Source of the DNA: Pleionea sp052032335
GTDB lineage: Bacteria; Pseudomonadota; Gammaproteobacteria; Enterobacterales; Kangiellaceae
DNA: 64,000 bases
Assembly: GCA_052032335.1 (NCBI GenBank)
Contig: JBPEWV010000161.1
Span: 17,009-81,008 of the forward strand
Direction of reading: 5' to 3'
Numbering within the stretch: the first letter of the stretch is position 1; each line of letters opens with the position of its first letter. Made by a program: the position numbers and the translations under genes. The notes below the pieces were generated by a model, which searched no databases, was not told the DNA's origin, and was given only the letters and a program-made list of their open reading frames with translations. Shown here one piece after another: positions 17,078 to 26,176 of this stretch.

Positions 17078-17548
17078 TTGAGTAATACGCCTGCGATTGG
17101 AAAAAAAGCACCAAATTTTAACCAACCCGCCACTGGCGATCAAAAGCTTTCGCTTAAAGACTTTAAAGGTAAAAACCTGGTCATTTATTTTTATCCGAAA
17201 GACGCTACTCCCGGATGCACAACCGAGGGGCAAAACTTCAGAGACCTTTATTCCAAATTTCAAAAAGCCAATTGTGAAATTCTTGGCGTGTCTCGAGACT
17301 CAGTAAAATCCCACGAACGATTTAAAGAAAAACAGTCGTTCCCATTTGACCTTTTGTCCGATGAAGACGAAACAATGTGTAACGCCTACGACGTCATTAA
17401 ACTGAAAAAAATGTACGGTCGTGAATACATGGGCGTTGAACGCAGCACATTTTTAATTGATGCTGATGGAAAGCTTCGTGAAGAATGGCGAAAGGTCAGA
17501 GTAAAAGGTCATGTTGAAGAAGTTCTAGCAGCGGTAGAAGCGCTTTAA
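17078..17548 (+). CDS. bcp: Thioredoxin-dependent peroxiredoxin, Bcp type
   Basis: 156 residues from a TTG start with GGAGA 7 nt upstream. AhpC/TSA fold: IGKKAPNF, LVIYFYPKDATPGCTTEG with peroxidatic C47. The resolving Cys found five residues later in E. coli Bcp (PGCTxxxC) is absent here, as the position is occupied by a non-Cys residue, so this is a 1-Cys-type or atypically resolved member. Reduces hydrogen and lipid peroxides in the cytosol. Follows gcvR, as in many gammaproteobacteria. Confidence 0.9.
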   Translation: MSNTPAIGKKAPNFNQPATGDQKLSLKDFKGKNLVIYFYPKDATPGCTTEGQNFRDLYSKFQKANCEILGVSRDSVKSHERFKEKQSFPFDLLSDEDETMCNAYDVIKLKKMYGREYMGVERSTFLIDADGKLREEWRKVRVKGHVEEVLAAVEAL

Positions 17549-17627
17549 TTTAAAGTAACTCAAGCGCGTTCTGGCAACACAAACCGCTGTGTGAAAAGCA
17601 CAGTCCATCCACGAGAGAGGTGTGTCA

Positions 17628-19040
17628 ATGACCAGAAAGAAGTTTGAAGGCAAGCGAATTTTCGTTCTCGATACCAATGTATTGATGCACGACCCCACTG
17701 CCCTGTTTCGTTTCGCAGAACATGACATCTACATTCCGATGGTGGTTCTTGAAGAACTCGACGCCGGCAAAAAAGGCGTATCGGAAGTCGCCAGAAACGT
17801 TCGCCAAGTCAGCCGTTACCTTGATGAATTAATGAACGGTGCCAGTGGCGAAGAAATTGAACAAGGCATTCCCCTCGGGAACAGTCCTTACGCAAACGAC
17901 GAAAAAACTAAAGAAGGACGAATCTTCTTTCAAATAAGAGAGCATCAAGACGCGTTGCCCACCACCCTTCCCGGGACCAAAGTCGACAACACCATTCTCA
18001 ACATTGCGCTGCGTTTAAAAAGTAAAAATCCCGAACGCCAGGTTACTCTGGTTTCAAAAGACATTAACCTCCGCATCAAGTCGAAAATTATTGGCGTTCA
18101 TACTGAAGATTACTTCAATGATAAAGTTCTCGACGAAATTGAAAATCTTTTCACAGGTACGCAAGAATTACCTGTAGACTTTTGGGATACCCACAGTCGA
18201 GAGATGGACTCCTGGATGGAAGAAGGAAGAACCTTTTATCGCGTTAAAGGGCCTCTGGTCGAAAAATGGGCCCCCAACATGTTTCTCTACTCGACAGCGG
18301 AAGATAATTTTGAAGCCATTGTACGCAATATCGATGGCGATGAAGCGACCATGGAATTGGCCAAAGACTTTCGTGGTGATCATCAAAACGTTTGGGGCAT
18401 TACGGCGCGTAACCGGGAACAAAGCTATGCGCTGAATTTATTAATGGACCCGGAAGTTGATTTCGTTTCGCTTCAAGGCCCGGCAGGTACCGGTAAAACA
18501 CTGCTCGCGCTGGCCGCGGCGCTGGAACAGACCATCGAACAAAAAATCTATAAAGAAGTAATTGTTACTCGAGTTACCATCTCGGTCGGCGAAGACATTG
18601 GATTTTTGCCCGGTACCGAAGAAGAAAAAATGACGCCCTGGATGGGTGCGTTAATGGACAATCTTGAAGTGCTTGCTCCAGGAACGGCAGAAGACGATTG
18701 GAGTCAACAAGCAACGCAGGATATATTAAGAAAATGGCTAAAAGTTCGATCGCTGAACTTTATGCGTGGACGAACCTTTTTAAATAAAATTGTTATTATT
18801 GACGAAGCACAAAACTTGACTCCGAAACAAATGAAAACCCTGGTGACTCGTGCTGGCCCAGGAACCAAAATAATTTGTTTGGGGAACGTTGCCCAAATCG
18901 ATACGCCTTACTTAACCGACACCAGTTCGGGCCTTACTTACGTAGTCGACCGTTTTAAGCAGTGGAAACATTCTGGCCATATTACCCTGCAGCGCGGTGA
19001 ACGATCACGATTGGCAGACTTTGCTTCGGACCAGCTCTAA
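17628..19040 (+). CDS. PIN domain-PhoH family ATPase
   Basis: 470 residues from ATG 17628, preferred over GTG 17622 because GAGAGAGG is 7 nt before the ATG. The N-terminal PIN nuclease domain (about 10-150) has VLDTNVLMHDP and NTILNIALRL with its acidic residues. The C-terminal PhoH ATPase domain has Walker A GPAGTGKT (about 284-291) and Walker B IIDEAQN. This is the PhoH2/YlaK architecture, in which an RNA nuclease and helicase-like ATPase are joined. It is monocistronic by layout, between bcp and the convergent perM. Confidence 0.9.
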   Translation: MTRKKFEGKRIFVLDTNVLMHDPTALFRFAEHDIYIPMVVLEELDAGKKGVSEVARNVRQVSRYLDELMNGASGEEIEQGIPLGNSPYANDEKTKEGRIFFQIREHQDALPTTLPGTKVDNTILNIALRLKSKNPERQVTLVSKDINLRIKSKIIGVHTEDYFNDKVLDEIENLFTGTQELPVDFWDTHSREMDSWMEEGRTFYRVKGPLVEKWAPNMFLYSTAEDNFEAIVRNIDGDEATMELAKDFRGDHQNVWGITARNREQSYALNLLMDPEVDFVSLQGPAGTGKTLLALAAALEQTIEQKIYKEVIVTRVTISVGEDIGFLPGTEEEKMTPWMGALMDNLEVLAPGTAEDDWSQQATQDILRKWLKVRSLNFMRGRTFLNKIVIIDEAQNLTPKQMKTLVTRAGPGTKIICLGNVAQIDTPYLTDTSSGLTYVVDRFKQWKHSGHITLQRGERSRLADFASDQL

Positions 19041-19089
19041 CTATCAATCTTAAAACTTAAAAGCGACATCGAATCTGGAGCAGCGGAAA

Positions 19090-20169
19090 TTACGCCGCTT
19101 CCAGCTCTTCTTCATCGTTCGATTTGACGTCGTCCCAGGCATTGATCACCGCCTTTACCAGAGTCGCCAGCGGGATTGCGAAGAAGACTCCCCAAAAGCC
19201 CCAGATACCACCGAAGAACAATACCGCAATGATAATGGCCACCGGATGTAAATTGACCGCTTCAGAAAATAAAATGGGCACTAAAACATTGCCATCCAAC
19301 GCCTGAATAATACCGTAAAACAACATCAACCATAAGAACTGGCTGTCCAGTCCCCACTGCACATACCCCATCAGCGCAACAGGAATGGTCACCACGGCAG
19401 CTCCAATGTATGGGATTAAAACTGAAAAACCTACTAATACACCCAACAACAAGGCATAGCGCAGATCCATGAATGTAAAGACGATAAAACTCATGGTTCC
19501 AACAATAAAAATCTCAACTACTTTTCCTCGAATGTAATTACCAATTTGTGCATTCACTTCAGTCCAGACACGATTCGCCAAATGACGCTCTTTTGGCAAC
19601 CAACGCAAAGACCATTCAACAATACTGTGTTTATCTTTCATAAAGAAAAACAGCATAAGAGGCACTAAAATCAAATAGACCAAGAGTGCCGCCACATTGA
19701 CTAATGAGCTGAACGACACAGAGACAATCAGTTCACCGACGCCCCCCATTTTCTCACCAAGCGACTGATAAATATCCTGCACCTGTGCAGCACTAATAAA
19801 GTTTGGGTATTGTTCAGGCAAAGATTCCATCGTCGTTTTAACTTTGGTTAACATGGTCGGCGCATCAGAAACTAGATTTTCAAGTTGCTTCCATATCAGG
19901 GGAATCAAACCTAGGCTCAATAATAAAGTGATCGATACAAATCCAGTAAATACCAATAAGACGCCAATATTACGGTTCAACCCTTTCTTTTCGAGAGCCT
20001 GAACGATCCACTCCAAAAGATAAGCCAACACGATTGCGACAAAAACCGGGGCGAGAATATCAGACAAGGTGACAACCAGACCAAATCCGGCCAACAAGAT
20101 CATCAGCAATATAACCGCTTGCGGATCAGAGAAGTTTCTTTTGAACCAGCGGATGAATAATTTAGTCAT
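19090..20169 (-). CDS. perM: AI-2E/PerM family membrane protein
   Basis: 359 residues from ATG 20169 (AGGGAG 4 nt upstream); an in-frame start at 20199 is less likely. Hydrophobic throughout with about eight membrane segments, a hydrophilic middle part, and C-terminal family patterns GYVQWGLDSQF, IIQALDGNVLVPILFSE and LHPVAIIIAVLFFGGIWG. E. coli PerM is a putative permease; TqsA relatives export AI-2. Substrate unknown. The start overlaps the end of the tusA-like gene by 8 nt, so they are coupled. bepA is divergent upstream; perM and bepA are neighbours in E. coli too. Confidence 0.88.
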   Translation of the reverse strand: MTKLFIRWFKRNFSDPQAVILLMILLAGFGLVVTLSDILAPVFVAIVLAYLLEWIVQALEKKGLNRNIGVLLVFTGFVSITLLLSLGLIPLIWKQLENLVSDAPTMLTKVKTTMESLPEQYPNFISAAQVQDIYQSLGEKMGGVGELIVSVSFSSLVNVAALLVYLILVPLMLFFFMKDKHSIVEWSLRWLPKERHLANRVWTEVNAQIGNYIRGKVVEIFIVGTMSFIVFTFMDLRYALLLGVLVGFSVLIPYIGAAVVTIPVALMGYVQWGLDSQFLWLMLFYGIIQALDGNVLVPILFSEAVNLHPVAIIIAVLFFGGIWGFWGVFFAIPLATLVKAVINAWDDVKSNDEEELEAA

Positions 20170-20449
20170 AGGGCTCCCTGAGGGTACGAAAACTTTCAAA
20201 CGGAAAATCTTGTTCGAGCCGAACTTCGACCAGCCAATCGCCGTTTTGTTCTTTTAAGCACGAATTAAATCGCTGCTTTTGCTCCAGTTTCTTCAAATCG
20301 GTGTAAAAGGTTTTATCCTGTATTATAAAGGCAAATACATCACCCTTTTTACCCTGTTTTAATTCTAGCTTAGCCTGTACCAATGACAATGGGCAACGAA
20401 GCTGACGGTAATCGAATTGTTTGGTTATTTTATTGATTTTCAATACCAC
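20162..20449 (-). CDS. TusA-like sulfurtransferase-family protein
   Basis: 95 residues from GTG 20449; TTG 20443 is possible. The TusA/SirA fold signature is DYRQLRCPLSLVQAKLELKQ, with Cys in the RCPL motif as the expected persulfide carrier. The C-terminal half is less conserved than in true TusA, which is about 80 residues, so an acceptor role different from tRNA thiolation is possible. It is translationally coupled to perM, a pairing common in gammaproteobacteria. Confidence 0.75.
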   Translation of the reverse strand: MVLKINKITKQFDYRQLRCPLSLVQAKLELKQGKKGDVFAFIIQDKTFYTDLKKLEQKQRFNSCLKEQNGDWLVEVRLEQDFPFESFRTLREPYD

Positions 20450-20593
20450 CGCATAATGCTAATCTTGGTTCGGCTATTGTAAACTTAATCGATGGTGCTT
20501 AACACTTGAATTTCGTCATCTAAAGACTGAAAAATCAGGAACTTTCGACAATATTGGACCTCCAAGATCCAGCATGTAACTGAATGAATCTCT

Positions 20594-22045
20594 ATGATTA
20601 AAGCAATTAGACAGTTTGTTTTGACCGCAGCTTCGCTAAGCTTTGTTATAAGCCTTGGAGCCATTGCTGCCAGTAATAAACTACCCGATATGGGAAGCAG
20701 TACTTCTCGAACACTCTCTGTCGCACAGGAACAAGCCATTGGCGATGAATATATTCTCGACGTTCGCCGTTACTTACCCTTGATCAATGACCCCTTGTCG
20801 GTAGATTACATCAATCATCTGGGATACAACCTGGTAGAGCAAAATCCGGAAGCCCAAGATCGACGTTTTTACTTTTTCCTGGTTAAAGATTCGACGCTAA
20901 ACGCCTTTGCGCTGCCAGGCGGTTACATTGGAACCCACACTGGATTGATCACCGCCGCAGAAAACGAAAGTGAACTGGCGGCGGTCATGGGTCATGAAAT
21001 TGCCCATGTGACGCAGCGTCACTTAGCCCGTCGACTGGAATTACAGAACCAACTCTCGTTTCCGGCGCTGGCCTCATTTATTGGGGCTATTCTGGTTGCC
21101 AGCAGAAATCCGGAAGCCGGTATTGGAATGATGGCTACCTCGCAGGCAGGCATGAAGCAAGCGCTCATTAATCATACCCGCGAAAACGAAAAAGAAGCCG
21201 ACAGAATCGGAATTCAGGCCATGAGTCGAGCCGGGTACGATCCAGCTGCCGTGGCCGGTTTTTTTGAAAAAATGCAGTTGTCGACCCGATATTTACGCAA
21301 GCCCCCTGAGTTTCTAATGACGCATCCGGTAAGCCAAACCCGAATTTCTGATGCACGCGCCAGAGCTCGCTCGATGCCCGAGCCGAGAAACCCTGACTCG
21401 CTTGATTTCCATTTGATCAAGGCTCGTTTATCACTGGCCACGGAAGAGCCGTCATCAAAGCGCTACAAACAAAATATTAAAGAATACCAAGAGGGTAAGC
21501 TATCTTCAGAAGTGGACCGGTACTTTTTCGCACTTCAGTCGACAATTAACGAAGAATACGACACCGCCATCGAATTATTAACCCAGCTTTATATCGGACG
21601 TCAGCGAAACCTAATCTATTTGGTTAGCCTGGCAGAAGCCTACATAAAAGCCGGTAAACCTAAGAAAGCCATTCCATTCTTAGAGTCTGAACTTAAGACA
21701 ACACCAACCAGTTACCCGTTAATTATGACTTACGCCCAGGCATTAATGCAGAATCAACAACCCATGGCCGCTCGCGCAATCTTGCTAGAACACGCCTACA
21801 AAAAAAATGCCGAACCCGAAATCTTTAAAATTCTTGGAGAAGCACAAAGTCAAGCCGGACTGGTCGACGAAGTTCACGAATCTCAAGGCCAATATCTATT
21901 TGCGATGGGAGATTTAGAAGGCTCGCTGGCCCAGTTTGAGCTAGCTCTGGGGCAAACCTCAGACGATCCTTATGCCAGAACCCGCATTCTAGCCAAAATA
22001 GATAAGATCAAATTCATACTGAAACAACGCAAATACCGCCGCTAG
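20594..22045 (+). CDS. bepA: M48 metalloprotease with TPR domain, BepA
   Basis: 483 residues. A signal peptide (VISLGAIAA) precedes an M48 domain with zinc motif HEIAH (134-138) and third ligand Glu in ENEKEADRIG, then a C-terminal TPR region (about 300-470, e.g. LIYLVSLAEAYIKAGKPKKA). Length and order match periplasmic BepA/YfgC, which assists LptD maturation and degrades stalled beta-barrel proteins. It is transcribed away from the tusA-like/perM pair. The bamC gene nearby serves the same outer-membrane assembly process, though it is in a separate operon. Confidence 0.92.
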   Translation: MIKAIRQFVLTAASLSFVISLGAIAASNKLPDMGSSTSRTLSVAQEQAIGDEYILDVRRYLPLINDPLSVDYINHLGYNLVEQNPEAQDRRFYFFLVKDSTLNAFALPGGYIGTHTGLITAAENESELAAVMGHEIAHVTQRHLARRLELQNQLSFPALASFIGAILVASRNPEAGIGMMATSQAGMKQALINHTRENEKEADRIGIQAMSRAGYDPAAVAGFFEKMQLSTRYLRKPPEFLMTHPVSQTRISDARARARSMPEPRNPDSLDFHLIKARLSLATEEPSSKRYKQNIKEYQEGKLSSEVDRYFFALQSTINEEYDTAIELLTQLYIGRQRNLIYLVSLAEAYIKAGKPKKAIPFLESELKTTPTSYPLIMTYAQALMQNQQPMAARAILLEHAYKKNAEPEIFKILGEAQSQAGLVDEVHESQGQYLFAMGDLEGSLAQFELALGQTSDDPYARTRILAKIDKIKFILKQRKYRR

Positions 22046-22096
22046 TCTAAAAAGGTGACCCAACGTCTGTGTTGAGCAAGTGTCAACATTTGTCAC

Positions 22097-22125
22097 TTGA
22101 CGCTATTGGTCAGACCAGATATGTT
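22097..22125 (+). promoter_or_regulatory. Putative promoter of the acyl-CoA dehydrogenase gene
   Basis: TTGACG (22097-22102) and TATGTT (22120-22125) are separated by exactly 17 nt. The spacer contains a FadR-like palindrome, so a bound regulator would block RNA polymerase. Predicted start of transcription near 22132. Confidence 0.5.
22107..22117. promoter_or_regulatory. FadR-like operator 1
   Basis: TGGTCAGACCA is a perfect 5-1-5 palindrome matching the core of the E. coli FadR consensus (CTGGTCNGACCAG), with flanking T and G on the two sides. It lies inside the -35/-10 spacer of the putative promoter. Protein identity is inferred; no fadR gene is in the window. Confidence 0.65.
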
Positions 22126-22143
22126 TAAAGAAATATCGATCAA

Positions 22144-22154
22144 AGGTCAGACCA
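22144..22154. promoter_or_regulatory. FadR-like operator 2
   Basis: AGGTCAGACCA repeats ten bases of operator 1 exactly, 37 nt downstream. It ends at the base before the ATG and covers the ribosome-binding region. Two sites would allow cooperative repression. Confidence 0.55.
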
Positions 22155-23933
22155 ATGGCAAATTACAAAGCACCCACAGAAGACATCCAATTTCTCCTCC
22201 ATAAATGGCTCAATGTAACCGAGCACTACAAAAACTATGGTTTCGAAGAGGCTGCCGATCCCGAGCTTATCGACGCCATCGTTTCAGAAGGCGGTAAATT
22301 CGCTGAAGAAGTGCTGCTTCCCTTGAACCAGAAAGGCGATGAGCAAGGATGTAGGTTCAACAACGGAGAGGTCACCACCCCAGAGGGGTTTAAAGAAGCT
22401 TACCAACAATACTGTGCCAACGGCTGGCCCAGTTTGAGTGCCGACCCAGATTTCGGTGGACAAGGTTTACCCTACTCGCTATCAGTCGTCATGGCCGAAA
22501 TGATCTCGTCTGCCAATATGTCTTGGGGAATGTACCCCGGATTGAGTCAGGGCGTGATCGAGGCGCTCAGCGCACATGGCTCTGATGAACAGAAGAAACG
22601 TTATTTACCACAGCTCGTCAGCGGAGAGTGGACAGGCACTATGTGTCTTACAGAGCCTCACTGTGGCTCCGATTTAGGCATTCTAAAAACCAAAGCTGAG
22701 CCACTCGGTGATGAAAAGTACAGTATTACTGGCACAAAAATATTCATCTCTGCGGGTGAGCACGACATGACGGACAACATCATTCATCTGGTCCTTGCCC
22801 GACTTCCTGATGCACCCGAGGGTACCAAAGGCATTTCTTTGTTCATCGTTCCAAAATATAGACTGGATACGAACGGTGGTATCGGTGAGCGTAATACCGT
22901 CACCTGTGGCTCCATCGAGCACAAAATGGGCATTAAAGCCTCGGCCACAGCGGTTTTGAACTTTGACGCCGCAGAAGGCTACCTGATTGGCGAAGCCAAT
23001 AAGGGACTCAACTACATGTTCACCATGATGAATGCCGCCCGACTGGCAACAGGTCAACAAGGTCAAGCCATGACCAGCATTTCCTATCAAAATGCCCTTG
23101 CCTACGCCAAAGACCGACTACAAATGCGTGCCCTGTCCGGCCCGAAAGCGCCAGAGAAAGCGGCTGACCCAATCATTGTTCATCCCGATGTTCGACGCAT
23201 GTTATTGACACAAAAAGCCTTTGCCGAAGGCAATCGTGCCATGGCTCTTTATGTTGCCACCCTGGTCGATACCGAAGAACGCGCAGAAGGCGAACGCAAA
23301 GAAAAAGCGCACAAAGAACTTAGCTTTCTAACCCCGATTTGCAAATCGTTTATGACCGAAACCGGCCACGAAGCAACCAACCTCGGCATGCAAATTCTTG
23401 GCGGCCACGGTTATATCGGAGAGTGGGGATTGGAACAGTTTGCGCGCGATGTGCGCATCACACAGATATATGAAGGCACCAACGGTATTCAAGCACTCGA
23501 CTTACTGGGCCGTAAAGTACTGATGGACAAATTCAAAACCCTGCGTCGTATCCAGAAGAAGATCAAGTACTTCTGCAAAGATGCTGCCGCTGATAAAGCC
23601 TTGAAACCTTACGCATCGCAACTGAAAAGCCTGCTTGGCAAATGGTTTATGCTGACGCTAACGGTGGCCCGAAAAGCTGGAAAAGATCGCGATGAAGTTG
23701 GCGCTGCGGCTCACGACTACTTAATGTATTCAGGCTACATCTACCTCGGGTTTATCTGGTTACAACTTGCGCATACAGCGCGAAAAGACGATGACAACCC
23801 TCAGTTGGCCAACAGCAAACTGGCGACCTGTCAGTTCTATTTCGAACGTATCCTGCCTCGCGTTAAAACGCATGCAGCCAACATTAAAAGCGGTGCTTCC
23901 AACCTGATGGACATCGAAGACGAGTTATTTTAA
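22155..23933 (+). CDS. Acyl-CoA dehydrogenase
   Basis: 592 residues, the long form with an extra C-terminal domain. Seen: GTMCLTEPHCGSDLG (FAD/substrate loop), GTKIFISAGEHDM, MGIKASATAVLNF, MNAARLATGQQG, ILGGHGYIGEWGLEQ and the catalytic-Glu region ITQIYEGTNGIQALDLLGRK. The closest groups are the FadE-like and DmdC-like (3-methylmercaptopropionyl-CoA) dehydrogenases; the sequence alone does not fix the chain length or substrate. It catalyses the first, FAD-dependent step of beta-oxidation. Two FadR-type palindromes at the promoter indicate induction by long-chain acyl-CoA. It has no adjacent beta-oxidation gene. Confidence 0.9.
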   Translation: MANYKAPTEDIQFLLHKWLNVTEHYKNYGFEEAADPELIDAIVSEGGKFAEEVLLPLNQKGDEQGCRFNNGEVTTPEGFKEAYQQYCANGWPSLSADPDFGGQGLPYSLSVVMAEMISSANMSWGMYPGLSQGVIEALSAHGSDEQKKRYLPQLVSGEWTGTMCLTEPHCGSDLGILKTKAEPLGDEKYSITGTKIFISAGEHDMTDNIIHLVLARLPDAPEGTKGISLFIVPKYRLDTNGGIGERNTVTCGSIEHKMGIKASATAVLNFDAAEGYLIGEANKGLNYMFTMMNAARLATGQQGQAMTSISYQNALAYAKDRLQMRALSGPKAPEKAADPIIVHPDVRRMLLTQKAFAEGNRAMALYVATLVDTEERAEGERKEKAHKELSFLTPICKSFMTETGHEATNLGMQILGGHGYIGEWGLEQFARDVRITQIYEGTNGIQALDLLGRKVLMDKFKTLRRIQKKIKYFCKDAAADKALKPYASQLKSLLGKWFMLTLTVARKAGKDRDEVGAAAHDYLMYSGYIYLGFIWLQLAHTARKDDDNPQLANSKLATCQFYFERILPRVKTHAANIKSGASNLMDIEDELF

Positions 23934-23962
23934 GCATTAGTCAAACCGGGCAAGTAGAAAGT

Positions 23963-25549
23963 TTACTCAACCGACTTTCTTCTTGCCAAAACAAGTAATA
24001 GTAAAGCGGAAAGCCAGAAACTACCGCCCGAATCAGCTGGCACGTCTGAGCGTTTAGACAACCTGAAATGTTCAATCGCGGTACCCGCCGACTGTTCCCG
24101 ATTGTTTACGGCAAACACCACTGAGTGCCAACCATCTTGCCAAAAATCGACTGCCGTGTTCGCTTTGATGGGCCACCTTTGCTGCTCAATAAATAAGGTT
24201 AGCGGCTCACAGTCGCTCGAAGAACAGGTGACGTTCAACTTGTTGTGTTGCTCATTCACATCAAAACGCAGGTGACCTTGTCCTTTAATCATCATCAAAG
24301 CATAGTCAGCGGATTCGTCTTCGACTTGGTCGTGTGCATCGGGATGATAGCTGACTCTTCGGTCAGAAAACCGCCAGTCAGACTTCGAGCTGGCATACCA
24401 GAAGGCCTCCAATCCAGATTCAAAAAACCACTGGTCTTTCAATGGCAACACCTGTGCAGACACTTTTACTTGACGCATGACTAACCCGTTTTCATCGAAT
24501 ATGTTTAGCGTCGACTGAATCCAATTTTGCGTGCTCTCTCCACCGAGAAATAAGGTCAAAGTGCAACTTTCGCCTCGATACAACACTTGCAAACACTCAT
24601 TGTCCGAGAGTTGAAATTGGCTGGACGAGTCAGCCCACTCAAATTGCAGCAATCTATCCATACCACTATGATTGGTCAAGGTAAGGCGGGTACTGACATT
24701 GATTCCATCGGGTACTACTCCAAAGTCGACATTGGACTTTACCGACACTCCCTGTATGTGACTTAATATCCAGTTTTTGTAAGAAGATACATTGGTAAAT
24801 ACACTGGCGAACCCAGCAACATGACAGTCATAAGCCCAGCTGACAATGCCAAGGACGGTGGGCACACCGTTTTGTTCGATAACCAGAGGACTACCACTGT
24901 CGCCAAAGCAGGTTCCTTCATTCGGCGATTCGGCCTGGGCACAAAATACGGAAGACTCAAGCTCGAGCACTTCAACAGGTTTGCCACGCTCATGCCATTG
25001 CTTAAGCATGTCTGCTGAGCATTCTTGATTGGATTTCAAATAGAATCGCTGACCAACACGTTCCGTCGGAAAACGGCTCGCTTGAAGCAATTCAGCGGAA
25101 AACCCGGCACTCAATCCATTCAAAATGACAGACTCATTTGCCAACGAAACCTCGGAGTCGACAGCAACTTCCGACGACAGCCGCAGCAATGCAATATCAT
25201 TCCTTACGAACTTGGCGTCCCAATCGGGGTGAAGAATACGCGTCGCAATCGAAACATGGCTAATTTCGTCGGTTGAAGGCTGCAACACACCGACACGCAA
25301 CGAATTGACTTCCAGCACATCGACACAGTGCGCTGCAGTTAACACCCACTGAGAGTCAAGAAGCACGCCATAACAAAAACCGGAAGCGTCCGATGGTGAC
25401 GACCGTAATTCGTCTTCATGAAAAATCTCGACGCTCGTCACGGCATGCGTTAACCCCGTCATCAACAACGCGATACAACAACTTGCCCTGAAAAGTATCT
25501 CTTTAATCAATATTAATTTCGCCAATATTTGCCGTATCTTCGCAATCAT
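23963..25549 (-). CDS. Trypsin-like serine protease with GlyGly-CTERM sorting tail
   Basis: 528 residues if it starts at ATG 25549; the frame is open to 25705 but that would overlap the divergent gene's promoter region. A signal peptide ends near TGLTHA. S1 protease triad in that numbering: H74 (TAAHC), D118 (NDIALL), S218 (GDSGSP). A middle beta-rich region (about 270-400) follows, and the tail SGGSFWLSALLLLVLARRKS is a GlyGly-CTERM signal: Gly-rich turn, one membrane helix, basic end. Such proteins are processed by rhombosortase and exported by type II secretion to the surface. Neither is in the window. No clear ribosome site decides the start. Confidence 0.85.
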   Translation of the reverse strand: MIAKIRQILAKLILIKEILFRASCCIALLMTGLTHAVTSVEIFHEDELRSSPSDASGFCYGVLLDSQWVLTAAHCVDVLEVNSLRVGVLQPSTDEISHVSIATRILHPDWDAKFVRNDIALLRLSSEVAVDSEVSLANESVILNGLSAGFSAELLQASRFPTERVGQRFYLKSNQECSADMLKQWHERGKPVEVLELESSVFCAQAESPNEGTCFGDSGSPLVIEQNGVPTVLGIVSWAYDCHVAGFASVFTNVSSYKNWILSHIQGVSVKSNVDFGVVPDGINVSTRLTLTNHSGMDRLLQFEWADSSSQFQLSDNECLQVLYRGESCTLTLFLGGESTQNWIQSTLNIFDENGLVMRQVKVSAQVLPLKDQWFFESGLEAFWYASSKSDWRFSDRRVSYHPDAHDQVEDESADYALMMIKGQGHLRFDVNEQHNKLNVTCSSSDCEPLTLFIEQQRWPIKANTAVDFWQDGWHSVVFAVNNREQSAGTAIEHFRLSKRSDVPADSGGSFWLSALLLLVLARRKSVE

Positions 25550-25649
25550 AGCAGAGTTAAACGCAATTATTGAGCTGAAAATTACCATCTGGATCTTTAC
25601 GGTCAATTTTCTTAGACTGGCTCCTTTAAATAGCCTTCCGAGTTTTTTT

Positions 25650-26138
25650 ATGAAAAAGTACCTGTACATAATTTCTGCAATGTGTTTCGTCAGCGCTGTG
25701 GCCAATCAGTCACCTCAGGAATGCGCCAAGATCATTGACAATATGGAGCGACTTACCTGTTACGATCGACTGTTCAAAGCCGAAATTCCGCAGATCAATC
25801 AGCCAAAAACTTTGCCAGCCAAAGCCCAAGAAGGCGAAGCCGAGACCGCGGGTCAACCCGCATCGCCAAAAGATCCAACCATGTTTGGATTAGAGCACAC
25901 CATGGCCGATAAAACACCGGAACAGATTACAGCAACATTATCCGGCAGCTATAAGCTTTGGAAAAAAGGCATGTCTGTTAAGTTGAACAACGGTCAGGAA
26001 TGGGAAATCTTAAGCAATCGAAAACTGTATCATGCCATTGATAATCCAAAAGTGACAATCGAGAAAGGTGCGTTTGGTGCTTTCTATATGGGCATTGACG
26101 GTGTCAACCGAAAACTCAAGGTTAAACGTTTAAAGTAA
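25650..26138 (+). CDS. Small secreted protein of unknown function
   Basis: 162 residues. Signal peptide MKKYLYIISAMCFVSAVA; the mature part opens with QECAKIIDNMERLTCYDRLF, a CxxI...RLxCYD motif seen at the start of several proteobacterial secreted proteins, including type VI-associated ones. A Lys/Pro/Glu linker follows, then a compact beta-rich domain (about 90-160, with KLWKKGMSVKLNNGQEWEIL). No secretion-system genes are nearby, so no role is claimed. Transcribed divergently from the protease gene. Confidence 0.7.
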   Translation: MKKYLYIISAMCFVSAVANQSPQECAKIIDNMERLTCYDRLFKAEIPQINQPKTLPAKAQEGEAETAGQPASPKDPTMFGLEHTMADKTPEQITATLSGSYKLWKKGMSVKLNNGQEWEILSNRKLYHAIDNPKVTIEKGAFGAFYMGIDGVNRKLKVKRLK

Positions 26139-26176
26139 GTTCAGAGTTGAGTGGCAAGTTTTAATCTCAACGTTAT

